Below the pieces are notes generated by a model. It saw only the letters and a program-made list of their open reading frames with translations. It did no database searches and was not told the DNA's origin. Shown piece after piece: positions 38,478 to 49,084 of a DNA stretch of 64,000 nt (position 1 is its first letter; every line of letters starts with the position of its first letter). Location of the stretch: NCBI GenBank assembly GCA_947579665.1, contig OX388350.1:91283152-91347151 (forward strand), given 5' to 3'. The translations under genes were made by a program, and so were the position numbers. This DNA comes from Sympetrum striolatum (taxonomy: Eukaryota; Arthropoda; Insecta; Odonata; Libellulidae).

Positions 38478-38870
38478 GCTGGTGATAAGATTACAACAAT
38501 CAACTCGACCTAACAAAAAATTGTTGATGCTTTCTTTTACTCACTTTCCCAAGAACATTTTGGTAAAAAGAGTCCAAAAAGTGGTGAAAATTTGGGCAGA
38601 CAAAGAAAGAAAATACATGATCGCATGCCGCTGACTGACCGCATAGGTGCAATTAATTAACCTCTTTTATTTTCCACAGTTATTTCAAATTTTTGGCAAG
38701 GGATTGTTTCCCTTGCCCTCATTGGTTTCTCAGTCAGACGCTTTCTTCGCTTTTCCAACTAGTTGGTTTTCTGTGCAATAGTGCTTCGTAAATTCATAAC
38801 CTTTTGATGGCATTGCCAATCCATGTAAAAAAAGTATGTAAAATATTAAAGAAAAATAAGAAGTACTTAC

Positions 38871-39013
38871 TCTAAATCATCTGAGTTTGAATGAGGGGAA
38901 ACCAGAGCAGTTGTCAGGATGGAAGCTGTTGTAAAAGCAGCAGAAACACACAATACTATGGCACCACGAGCATCTTGTTTTTTTACGTGAACAGATACTG
39001 CGTTGCACTTCAT
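38871..39013 (-). CDS. putative exon starting at ATG, with one membrane segment
   Basis: A strong acceptor (GTTTGTTTCCCAG) sits immediately before an ATG at 39,013. The frame encodes 47 residues and a split codon, ending at a strong donor GA|GTAAGT (38,871/38,870). The protein starts MKCNAVSVHVKKQDARG, has a hydrophobic stretch of about 22 residues (GAIVLCVSAAFTTASILTTA) and ends SPHSNSDDLE. The donor phase matches the acceptor of the exon at 33,489–33,640, so it could be an alternative first coding exon of that gene, using an upstream promoter not seen here. The frame is also open 5' of the ATG for about 55 codons, so the acceptor may lie further upstream. The family is unknown. Confidence 0.4.
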
Positions 39014-39544
39014 CTGGGAAACAAACTTGATGAACATTCCAAATCCTGGGAGTAGCTGTGATGGTTTCCCATCGTCTCCCTTTCCTAGTGATTTGACTTG
39101 CTTAGTGCAAATTATGTGAAATAATTGCTTAATGGACTTAACACTAAAAACACTTTTACAAAAAAAGGTAGTTTTCGCACAGAACTAGGAAGAGTTCAAA
39201 GAACCATTGTTATTAAGCTGATTGCAGAGTCATATCATTCTGCTATTTTTTCTAAATGTAGGTAAAGATACTTATTTCTCCTTGATTATCTCAAGGTATT
39301 GAAGACAACTTTGAAATGCTAAAGCGAATGAGAATAAAAAAGGTAAATTTACAAGTGTTTGTGAGCAGAAGGTAATGTTTCCAATAATATTTCTACACAA
39401 TATTAAATGGAAGAAGAAATCAGATTTTTCAAATTTACGCAAGAAAGATTTAGCTTATAAGGAACTAAAAAAATGCCAAATACTTTCACCGACATAAATG
39501 CATAATAACTGTACCAAGAATGATAGCAGTAAGATAATACTCAA

Positions 39545-40690
39545 TATTATAATATTTCAAAATATAATTTAAAGATAATAGCCCCTTGTGGAACACCCAG
39601 GTTGTAAACAATTTCATCAGAAATTGAATTGTTAAGCCCAGTTTTTAGTTTTCTATTTGGAAGGTAGCTTTTTATAAGTTTTAGCTCTCCATAACCAAAG
39701 CTGTATTATTGTAGTATGTAAAAAACTTTCTAAACTAAAGAGTTTTCCATGATTTTGGAAAAAACCTTGTCTGATTGCTGAATTTATATGTTTTAACAAT
39801 ACTACACCACATTCGCCAAGTATTTTTGATGGCAAGTTTTCTGGAATATCATCCCGTCCTTTATTCATAGAGCACACAGTCTTATAATAATAATAATTTA
39901 TTAATCATGGAATGTTTTATAGCATAATAGATCTTGTCATACTGTAACATAGGTAATTAAAACACTAGTACATTAAAATTTAGGTCAAAAACTTCACTGA
40001 TTACAAAGGTTCAGAATAGCACCATTGCAGTGCATTAAAAAAATTAACACACAAATTAAAATGGGAGTTTTGGTTAGTCTACAAATGGGTTTGACTAGTT
40101 TCTTTGAGTCTCTTGTATCAAAATTATGTGCATCGGATCTATTTTTGAGAGACTTCAAGTTCTCTTTAGCATGTCTAAGATTTACGTATACATACAAACT
40201 GTAAACAATCATTATTTTTAAGCTAGCAAAGAGAGGTTTGCAGTGTTCTATAGGTGGAGAGTTAGTAATGATTCTGATAGCCCTCTTTTATAAAGTTAAA
40301 ATATTTTTATGTACCTTAACTAAATATATCTCCTAGAATTCCAATAAATTTTCATTTGAGAGTTTTAAATTTAATATCCCTTAAACTATATTTTTCAACA
40401 TGAGAAATTTTAAGAATGGTGCTAACAATATCTATAAAACTTTTTACAGAAAAATTATTTAGGAAGTCATCCTCAGACATGAGTCCATCTACATCTATTT
40501 TTACATTTAATACATCACCTTTGGTGCATCTGTTGCAATTGGAGGCCACCACAATCCTCCACATTCATTTGGGATTTATGCTATATTATCAATTTTTTCC
40601 TCAAAATATATTTTCATATCATTATTTAATGTAACAAAACACTGTTTTGCCTTATATACATTCCTCTTCCTCATTAGTGAATTTTGCTCT
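39545..40690 (-). mobile_element. rearranged relic of a non-LTR (LINE) retrotransposon ORF2
   Basis: Three pieces of a Jockey/CR1-like reverse transcriptase ORF are recognisable on the minus strand. Around 40,640–40,350 lies the region between endonuclease and RT (MWRIV…, then VDGLMSEDDFLNNF). Around 40,290–40,000 is the C-terminal region of such RTs (KRAIRIITNSPPIEHCKPLF, later RSDAHNFDTRDS). Around 39,877–39,560 is the RT start (DDIPENLPSKILGECGVVLL) and the GVPQGAII block. The C-terminal piece precedes the N-terminal RT piece, so this is an internally deleted copy next to a second fragment, or a rearrangement. Multiple stops and frameshifts are present and the catalytic ADD block is not found. 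Confidence 0.75.
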
Positions 40691-40802
40691 TTGATAAGCT
40701 CAATTCCTAAGATTACATATATCGCTTACATTTTCAGTAAACCAAGGGAGATCTTATACTAAATTGTTTCAAATTACTATATTGATACTATGTTATTAAT
40801 TA

Positions 40803-41400
40803 CTAAATTCTTTTCACTGGAATTAACGTAATCACAGCATTTAAATAATTCCTTACAAATAAAGTTGACGGTTCATATGGTAATGATGAGTTTATGTTTA
40901 GCGATGTATAAGGACCGCGTAGAGACAGGGATGCGCAACACCCTGGACCTGTTTCTACAATCAGAGCATTTCCGGGATGCGGGTGGTTATGCCATGTGTT
41001 GACCATCTGCAGAAAGGGAATTTGGGAAGCGTTGGTCCTGAGCATTCAAACAAAATGTAGGGATTAGGTGAAGGAAACCCACGCTAAAAAAGATGTGGGT
41101 TTCTGGGCGTCTTCCCTTTGTGAAGAAGACAGTCAAGATAGACAGCTTGACCAGAACGGTCCTCCAAAACCCTGACCCGCTCCTGTAGTGTTCCCTTCCT
41201 TCGTGTGAATTCGTCCCCCAAATATCTTGTTTTGTGTATTAATATGTGTTCTGTGAGTAAGGGTATTGTAGTGTTGTGTAAGGTATACTGGCGGTGGTGA
41301 TTTTATGGTTTGTTTCTCCCTCTTTGTTCGATTGGTGTTTCCTTGAGTTGTAATATGTGTGTCTTTTGGGGGTATGGTTTTCATTAGTTTGAGGGTTATT
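40803..41400. other. unassigned moderately GC-rich segment with a 9-bp stem hairpin
   Basis: More G+C than its surroundings. A perfect 9-bp stem GAAACCCAC/GTGGGTTTC (41,074–41,082 with 41,095–41,103) has a 12-nt loop. The minus strand is open for 80-odd codons in two places without recognisable motifs. It may be the 5' part of the LINE relic next door, but I cannot show it. Confidence 0.35.
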
Positions 41401-42565
41401 GGTCTGGTATTGTCTTGTGTGAATAGATTATTATCTGATATTAAGAGAAATTATGGTTTTTATTTCCTTCGGAAACCTAGCGACCCTGAGTGTATGCATT
41501 TCGCGGTAACTTTAATTAATTGGTTCTTTTGAATATTGGCGCCCAACTTTCGGTCTTTTGATCAGTTGTTTATCTTGATAACGTTTTATGTCCCGTGCAG
41601 CATTTATCTTATTTTATAAATTTAGTTGCGTTACAATATAAATTATAACCTGCCCTTTTACAGTTTCTTAAATAATTTTTCAAGTCATCAATTTAAATTT
41701 TCTTCCATAGTTTTATATGCATCGGTTGTTTGCTGGCTTGAATAATTTCTCTAACATTAAAAAAGTTATACTTAATAGATAATATCTCTTGATCACTATC
41801 CTTAAGTTATTAATACTATTAACCAAAATTTTGTAATGGCTAGAAATCACTAAATAAATTAATCTGCTTCTGTTTTTCATAGCAAATCATCCGTCACACA
41901 TTGTTTCAAACCCAAACCCCCTTTCAATCACACTTATAAGTTAATAATGTAATTAGAATTTTTTTATGTCAATATTAAAATCTCCAAGGAGAATTAACTC
42001 ATTAAGTACATTTACAGTATATTCAAGTCAGTCATCAATAAAATTAAGAAATTGAATAGATAAAGAACTTGGAGATCAATATAAAGTTTAAAGATGATAA
42101 TCACCACTAGATATTTTCATATTGATGCCTAAAATCCATATAATCAAATTTACAACTCCATTTCCTATTATTTCAAAGCAAAATCATTTCTTTAATACAA
42201 TATGCACCCACGTGTTTGTTTACTACGCGTTAAACGTACTGCTGAATTATAACCAGCTACCTTAATTACCTGGTCTAAAGTATCACTGGTTAAATTGTTA
42301 ATATTTTTCTTACTTAAAATGCCCAGTATAATTACATATATTTTTGTATTAAAGGCAATATGACCACTAGGATTAATCTCCTCATACTACTATCAAATCT
42401 TTCCAAATAGACTGGACATATTTTGTGATGTGCGACATGTACTTTGCTGTAACCCCGTCTTTTCTCTAACGCAGTTCACACAACACTTACTTGCACGAAT
42501 GATAGTCATGCGCACAATAAGAGCACGGTTGAACATTTTGGTAGTTTTCCATTGTGCTGACAATT
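41401..42565. other. AT-rich stretch, nothing recognised
   Basis: Separates the LINE relic from the element-B boundary at 42,566. No motif, repeat or exon was seen. Confidence 0.4.
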
Positions 42566-42591
42566 CCCTAGTAACACCTCAAGCAGCATTT

Positions 42592-42955
42592 TGATGTTGG
42601 CCCGATGTCGGGCCAACGTCGTTTAATTTCGGCTTTAGGTTGGCCCAACATCGGCTGCCGATGTTGGCCCAACGTCAGAATGATAACGTTTGCCGGTGGT
42701 AAAACGACATTGGCTTCCAACGTTGGCACAACATCGGTACGATGTCGGCTAGAGTCGGCCCAGTGTCGGGTTGACGTCGGTTTGGTGTTGGCCTACTGTC
42801 GGGTTAACGTTGGCCCAGTGTCGGCCCAACATCGGATGCCGATGTTGGCCCAGCAACGGAATGATAACGTTTGCCAGAAGTAAACGACATAAGCTTACAA
42901 TGTTGGCCCAACACCGGTAAGATGTCGGCCTATTGTCGGGTTGATGTCGGATTGA
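42592..42955. repeat. element A left subterminal array (about 181-bp unit, two copies)
   Basis: Dense TTGGCCCAAC, GATGTCGG and GTCGGG words. A larger unit repeats: TGCCGATGTTGGCCCA…GAATGATAACGTTTGCC occurs near 42,658 and again near 42,839, about 181 bp apart. The sequence reads as short palindromes (GTTGGCCCAAC) joined by CGACATCGG-like linkers. Confidence 0.85.
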
Positions 42956-43452
42956 CAACCTATGTCTATACAATACCCGAAGTTGCGGCCAATTGCCATC
43001 CACACAATATCCAAGTCGGACATTCGCTGCAAAAAGGGTCCTTGTCAGCTCTTTCATATCTTTTTGCTATTAATCTACTTTTGTGATGACATTTCCTCTT
43101 TGAAGATAAGTTACCAGTTTGAAAAAGTATTTCATTCCCTGGGAAAAGGAATTAATTGAATAAAAAACATTTATCTAAGTACAGCGTTTTGCATTGCAGT
43201 TTAAATTACTAAAAGGTTGATACTGATTGATGATTTACTATAGTAGTCACCTTAAGTACTTTTAGTCACCAATGATCAGGTGGAATAAATCTTGGCAGTT
43301 GGCAAAAGTAATGTTAGATTAACTAAACCTACATCATTTTTATTAACTGAAATTGAAAAGTTTTTGAATGACAGTAAAATGAATACTGCAAATTCGATGT
43401 AAACATACTATTTATTGAATAGTAGCAAAATACAATTAATTAATATTTAATT

Positions 43453-45106
43453 TTATTTGTTAATTTTCTTATGATGCCTAAATTTGGCGTGGTGTAACCA
43501 ATCCTTCACATAATTTTCCAAGTCTTTTGAAGCAATACCTTCCCACTTGGAATGCCGAACAGCATCTACAAGAAGATAACAAAGCCCATTACATGCTATT
43601 GACAGCAAGTACATACACATTACCATTTAATTGGTCTTTACCCTAGGAATAAGACAAGCTAAAATGAAGTAATTTAAATAATATCAATGGTAAACTCATT
43701 GTGAAGAACAAATGAAGTGCTGTGACAATGGGACACAATGCCAATTCTTCTATGAACAGTAAGTATAGTTTGATACAAATAAATAAAGATCACCCTGAAA
43801 ATTACTGCAACAGTTTTCATAAATTAGTGATTTCTGAAACTTCATTAATGTGGAGTATTTCATCTATACATTATATACAATCTAACCTAATTCTAATAAA
43901 TTTCTGCATGTATTCTTAGTACATACTATGAAAATGTACACATTTTCACACACACCATGGATGTTTAAATTCTTTTTTGCAAATCCCTACATTTGTAAAA
44001 CCTTAAAATTTTAGACGGCTACTTGACAAACCAATCTCAAATTTTAAGAAATGTTTTGATTCCCCACTAAGAATACTACTTATGAATTTTAAAGCAATGC
44101 ATACCAAAAATTGCAGTCTTCAAGCCAAGTTCAGAGAATACTTCTTTCTTTTTATACCCAATCCAACTACAACTGGCAGCCAGGTTGTCTTTATGACATG
44201 CTGGTGAATATGCACAATCATGTCCTTTGCAGTGTTCCCTCTAATGAGGGACAACTCAGACACCTGCAATTAAATTGATAAAGTACACATTAATCAGACT
44301 TTTCCAGTTGATTTATATATTATCTAGCTATATTTTATGAACATTCACCTTACCAATATCTTTCTAAATTCCTCTGCTGTATCCAACTCCTCTTGGGTTC
44401 CCAGGGGAAATTCCTATCCACCATATTTTTCTTCCTCCTCATAGTTCTGGGGTCTGTTACCTTTTGCTATTGTAACTTTCTCTTCTATTGAGGCTAGCCT
44501 CTGTTCTATGTCTACAACAGCTCTCATTTTTAAGAGCATTGTCCTTTTATTTCCTGCAATTTTGAAAGTGATAAATCAAACCTCACATAATTGTCAATCA
44601 ATAGCTCCCTTGTTTTAGTAGCAGAAAACTAGTGATATTCACTCACTCAACTCCGCCCTGTCCTCTTCTGTTCTTACATTGCTCCTTAGATTTCCCTAGG
44701 AAAAGAAGTCACCATTTCTCTTGTCCCAGCACCATGTTCATTTGAATCACTATCTGATGACAATGGGTGGACAGGAATGTGCCTTCTTTCCCCCTTTCCA
44801 TTTTCAGGGTCAGAACTTATGTCCGATGTTTTCTCAGCTGTAGCTAGCTTCTGCCTACCATCCTTCATGGAGCCTAAAAAGTAATGATAATAAGTTAGGT
44901 AAGGTTAGATAATAAATTATCCAAAGTAATGATATACAGAATGTATAACTTAAAAAATAGCAACAAACAATGCAAATCACTTCAACTAAGTGTATGAAGA
45001 AGATGAACACTTGCTGTAAGCCTTTTTACCAATTTGTTTTGCTGAGAAAGTATTCCACCCATCTTCAGGTAGCACTTCACTGAATAGCTTCCTGCTATTA
45101 TTCATT
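43453..45106 (-). pseudogene. DUF4806-domain protein gene, five exons, disrupted
   Basis: Exons inferred from splice sites and phase: 45,030–45,106, 44,647–44,873, 44,354–44,553, 44,105–44,263 and 43,453–43,565 (stop 43,453–43,455). All junction phases agree. Exon 1 has a PEDGWNTFSAKQI block. Exon 2 is charged and Ser-rich (KTSDISSDPENGKGERRH), as in the linker of this family. Exon 3 has a short helical segment (DIEQRLASIEEK) then EFPLGTQEELDTAEEFRKIL, matching the start of the DUF4806 domain. Exons 4–5 give IRGNTAKDM, then SWIGYKKKEVFSELGLKTAI, then AVRHSKW and KDWLHHAKFR, the hallmark C-terminal half. Lesions: a frame change in exon 2 (about 44,690–44,660), an in-frame TAG in exon 3 just before EFPL, and a one-base frame change in exon 4 after HVI. 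The molecular function of DUF4806 is unknown to me. The gene fills much of element A. Confidence 0.8.
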
Positions 45107-45127
45107 CTGAGTGAATTTCATCAACAA

Positions 45128-45334
45128 ATGTATGACGAAGCTATAAGCGAACCTGAAGAAAACGAGCGAAATATAATATTGGACAAGTTGTTAACATTGG
45201 ATGTTTTTGAAAATGTCTACAATCAGTACGTTTACGAGTTTTACTCACCAAATTTGCGTTCTAAGCATCACGATTACGAATCCGAATTCGCTCGCAGCAG
45301 CATGATCCACACCACACGCACGTTGAACCGTTGA
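45128..45334 (+). CDS. unassigned acidic open frame inside element A
   Basis: Starts MYDEAISEPEENERNII and continues through LDKLLTLDVFENVYNQYVYE for 68 codons. The composition (balanced charge, few Ser/Leu runs) looks more protein-like than the chance frames nearby. It lies immediately upstream of, and divergent from, the DUF4806 pseudogene, followed by a GC-rich patch (about 45,300–45,420). I recognise no family. It may be an exon, a remnant of a second element-A gene, or chance. Confidence 0.3.
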   Translation: MYDEAISEPEENERNIILDKLLTLDVFENVYNQYVYEFYSPNLRSKHHDYESEFARSSMIHTTRTLNR

Positions 45335-45829
45335 GCCCGTTGAACGTTTGCATATTCGATCGTGAAAATGGCTGCGCCAGGCTGCGCGCGCTGCGCGCCC
45401 CCCGCGTGTCTCCCCGCGAAATTTGAATTCGAATTTTGAGCAGGGGAGAGAATCTCCGTTTGGAATAGAAAGCCCGGAAAGCATTCCGATGGGATATCCG
45501 CCTCCGCTTCACGATGTCATTTTGACTTTGCAAATATAAACAATTTTACCATTTAATTTTAGAATTTAAAATTCGAAATCAAATTTCGCATGTAGACTTC
45601 TTTCGCCGGATGGAGTTTAGTGAACATATTCAATATTCATTCCAGAAGACATAGATAGTTTCACTAATATTATCATCATATTTAAAATAATATGGTCTAA
45701 TATAATGGAATCGAACCCATTATAATTGGCAGCATTTCCACCCTATAAGGGAACAAACCGAATAATTGGAATGTTAGACTATCTCGAAACATGCGTAGAA
45801 ACACATTTCCTTTGCTATATTCTAACTCG

Positions 45830-46076
45830 CCACTCCGGAATCGATTATTGAAATATTAAGTCCAGAAACCGGCTTAGTGTCTAAAATACACTTGCCGTAG
45901 AAAGGTGTTCAATCGCCTCAGACGACTGCCAAACTCGTTTTTTTTTCTTTCTGGCCACTCCGGATTTAGTTATTGAGATAAGGGCCGCGGACCGATATTT
46001 TTTCTCAAGTCCTTAAACCGGCTTAGTGTCTAAAGAAACACTTTCCATAGAAACGTGTTCAATCGCTTCAGACGAC
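45830..46076 (+). repeat. direct repeat of about 100–120 bp in element A
   Basis: Two copies (45,830–45,927 and 45,955–46,076) start CCACTCCGGA and share AAACCGGCTTAGTGTCTAAA, then GTGTTCAATCGC and TCAGACGAC. The second has a ~20-bp insertion containing GGGCCGCGGACCG. Confidence 0.85.
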
Positions 46077-46387
46077 CACAAAACACATTCAGAAAGTATA
46101 TTTTCCTATGGTTTTTTCACCCTTCAACATTATTGCAACTTTCTGTAGTTACTGTGTTAATATCCATGTATAATATCTATACAACATTAAATGTGGACAT
46201 AAAGCTTTTTGGATATTGGTAAACCTTTATGGATATTGTATAAATATTACTTTCTACTAGAGGTACACATTTTTTCAGGACATTTTTATTACATACCATA
46301 ATGTATGGAACTCTTAAATGTATAAAATACACTTAACAGTACTTATATTACTCAAAGTGGAGAAATTTATTGTACTCCAAAAAAAGA

Positions 46388-46610
46388 CATCGGGCCAATG
46401 TTGGACCAATGTCGGCAAGTGATGTCGGCAAGTGATGTCGGCTATTCCACCCAATGCCAATGTTGGCCCAATGTCGGCTTCGAGTCGGCAAGTGATGTCG
46501 GCTATTCTACCCAAAGCCAATGTTGGCCCAATGTCGGCTCTGCGTCGGCTTAGGTCGGCCGACATTTCCGACACAAAACCGACATTGGGCCAACGTTGGC
46601 CCGATAAAGG
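46388..46610. repeat. element A right subterminal array with 60-bp tandem unit
   Basis: A 60-bp unit beginning GCTATTC(C/T)ACCCAA(T/A)GCCA repeats at 46,441 and 46,501, preceded by partial units (GTCGGCAAGTGAT repeated at 46,432 and earlier). The same TTGGCCCAATGTCGG words occur as in the left array, so the arrays are related but not simple mirror copies. Confidence 0.88.
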
Positions 46611-46628
46611 ATGCTGCCTGGGACAGGT

Positions 46629-46790
46629 TGTTGGGCCAACGGCAGGATTTGGTAGGCACCGTTGGCAAATGGTTAGTGGAAAAACTAACGTAATGCCAAC
46701 ATTGGGCCAACGGACTATTTACAACAGTGATTTGAGAAGAAATTGGTGGTTTTGCCAACACAGGGCCAACATTGGGTTGATTAATTTTTG
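46629..46790. repeat. element B left subterminal array
   Basis: Contains TTGGGCCAACGG three times and (C/T)CGTTGGCAAA, spaced over about 160 bp. Inverted counterparts occur at 49,085–49,285. Confidence 0.7.
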
Positions 46791-47120
46791 CCAACGAATA
46801 TTATGTGATGGATTTTTGCATCGAGAAACGTACTTAAGGCGTCAAGGAAAGGAAATAGATAGTAAATAAAAACTGATGTGAGGATACAAACCCGATTCTT
46901 CCATTGAGGTAAAATTTTGTACAGGAACTCTTCTCTGTTTTGTTTCTATTATACAAAATTGTATTCAATAGAAAGAAAACAGGGAAGTGATTTATATATA
47001 CATAAACAAGCTAAAGTTTTTTTGATACCTTAAACATTTAATTACATTCCGTCTTTTTTCCAGGTATTTCGAATTCCATTTTCCGCTTCGCACCTACAGT
47101 ACAGACATTTTTTCTTTTTA

Positions 47121-47540
47121 CAGTAAATTCCCGTTTATCCGAATCGCGTACATCGGAACAAACTTTTCCGAATGCACCTATCCCACCCCCACCCATCGAA
47201 TACCATCGCGACCCATTATTCATTTGCTCGTGACACTCCCGCTGCCAAATAAGGCGGATTTTTTCATTAAAAACGCAAAATAAACGAGCTTTGTTAGTAA
47301 GCATTTAAAAACTTTGAATTTCAATCATACTTTGGCGCCTTTTTAACCCGTCTATACAAATTTTTCAGTCAAAAACATGCAGGCTTATTCACAACCATAT
47401 CAATAGCATTCTACGTACGCACGTTTTACGGTCATATTTCGTGGTATTAACGCAATTTGGGGTGTTTCACGCGGGACTTCGTTTAATCAGAAATTTCGTT
47501 ATCCAAACCGGCTGCCGCCCCGATCAACGGGAGTTTACTA
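47121..47540. mobile_element. pogo/Tigger-type MITE inside element B
   Basis: The left end is CAGTAAATTCCCGTTTATCC. The complement of the right end is TAGTAAACTCCCGTTGATC. It is flanked on both sides by TA (47,119–47,120 and 47,541–47,542), the target of Tc1/mariner/pogo elements. CAGTA(A)AYTCCCGTTTATCCG ends are typical of Tigger-like MITEs. No coding capacity; 420 bp. Confidence 0.72.
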
Positions 47541-47751
47541 TACTTACAAATACTATCGCTAGGTAATGCTAGTGGTATTTCCGCTTGTCGGGAATGGATG
47601 TGCGTGATTGTTATTGTGCTGCAGTGGTTCCTCTTCTCTGCTCAGATGATCTCTCTAATTCAACTCGACTACTAAGAACGGAATGCACAATATTTATTGG
47701 TTGTTGTTTCTTACACAACAATCCGTAGAAGGTAAATAATTAGGAGCTACA

Positions 47752-48560
47752 TTTTAGATGATTCGAGTGAAGAACAACCTACTACAAGAGTAGAGGAGTT
47801 CTGTGAGCGGCCTTATCCATCTCCTCCGAGAATAACATTGCTAGTTCAATCCTCACAAATATAGGTATGTATACATTAATGAGGAAACCTGTATATAGTT
47901 ACACTATCTGTTATGTATTATTAGTCTACCTGCAAAAACAATTTTTATTCCAGCTTCTACTGTTGATGTTATTGAACTTTCAGTACCATCTACTTCAAGT
48001 GTAAAGGTCTTCAAGGAGAAAAAATTGAAATCAAAGAGTTAGTAGATTCTCTTATATTCATAATTTTTAAGAGGTGATGTTACTTATAGTTTAACTATAA
48101 TTTTAACTTTCAAAATGTAATTTTTTCAGCTTTTGATGTAATAGATAGACAATTGGCCCATCTAGAAAAAAATACACGAGATATATGCAAGACAAGATGA
48201 AATACTACAGAAAATAATCCCAAGCAATTCAGCAGTTTAGGATCCTGAATTCACAATACCAGAAAATTTAAAGGTTCCATTTCGTACAAAGGATGATGTT
48301 GATGAACCTGAAAACTGCAGTTAAAACAACCATGGTTGTTTCTTGAAAAGGACAATGAAGTAATATTGGTGAGTATCCTTACTTTTCTATCTGTATACCA
48401 AAACAAGAATGTGTGGCCATAGAGAGTTTTATATGATTACAAATTTGTTATTATTTTCATAGGAAACGAAACCAATTCTCTTAGGAGGTAGAAAGTACCC
48501 CCTTCCTCAGTGATGATATGAATGTTGTAATTATTAAATCTGTTAGTAAAGCTGTGAATT
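47752..48560 (+). pseudogene. decayed split gene in element B, possibly DUF4806-related
   Basis: Successive exon-like segments framed by splice signals are present. The first is SSEEQPTTRVEEFCERPYPS, ending near a GTATGT donor at about 47,862. A TTCCAG-preceded segment STVDVIELSVPSTSS follows at about 47,955. From 48,130 lies a helical segment (DRQLAHLEKNTRDI), then at 48,241 FTIPENLKVPFRTKDDVDEP and KQPWLFLEKDNEVIL, ending at a GTGAGT donor (48,369). From 48,463 comes ETKPILLGGRKYP. The order of acidic linker, short coiled segment, 'PFRTKDDVDE' block and an L..LGG block matches the DUF4806 gene in element A. Stops and frameshifts are frequent and the SW.G…K..F hallmark is not found, so the assignment is tentative. 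Confidence 0.4.
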
Positions 48561-49084
48561 CATTGGTTTTACACTGATGTATTCCAATAGAAAAGCAACT
48601 ACTTTGAAGAATCATTTCACAGAAGTAAATTATGAATTTTTGAAGGAAGAGATCGTCAGTGTAATTATATTATTCATGCAGACAAGTTGTTAAATGTGTA
48701 CTGCTGCAAAATTTCAAAGATAAAACATCTTATTTATGTAAACCATTTTTTCAGATGAGGCTCTAGTTAGTTTAAAATAAATTAATTAGCTATTTGTATA
48801 ACTTATATAATTGGGAAGTACTTTATGTAAAGTATTCTTTGGAATCAAGACAAAAATTGTAAATATATATTTTGTAATATAAAACTTTTTCCAATATTTT
48901 ATTTGTAATTTAACATTCTCTTGGATTTGTAATTAAATTTTTAAATATGAATTAATATAATCATTTTGGGAAATATATGACAAACTTTTTTATGTATATC
49001 TCTTGGTATTTATTATTTCACTCCTTGAATTACCTCTGCGTAATTTTAAATATTATATGAAAGGTGCATTTCCTGTTGGAAAAG

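Larger units (their letters stand above)
42580..46620. mobile_element. element A: 4.04-kb inverted-repeat element carrying a DUF4806 gene
   Basis: The proposed ends are CAAGCAGCAT (42,580–42,589) and, on the complementary strand at the right, CAGGCAGCAT (46,620–46,611). Each continues into arrays of GGCCCAAC/ATGTCGG words. Flanking octamers TAACACCT and GGACAGGT match at only 4 of 8 positions, so an 8-bp target duplication is possible but weak. Between the arrays lies one recognisable gene, a DUF4806 pseudogene on the minus strand, plus an unassigned plus-strand frame and a direct repeat. The ends start CA(A/G)G, as in hAT- or P-like elements, but no transposase is visible. Confidence 0.55.

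Noticed and set aside
42592..46610. CRISPR array or simple satellite as explanation of the GTTGGCCCAAC repeats
   Set aside because: A eukaryotic window with irregular spacing, no unique spacers of constant length, and copies concentrated at both ends of gene-bearing segments.
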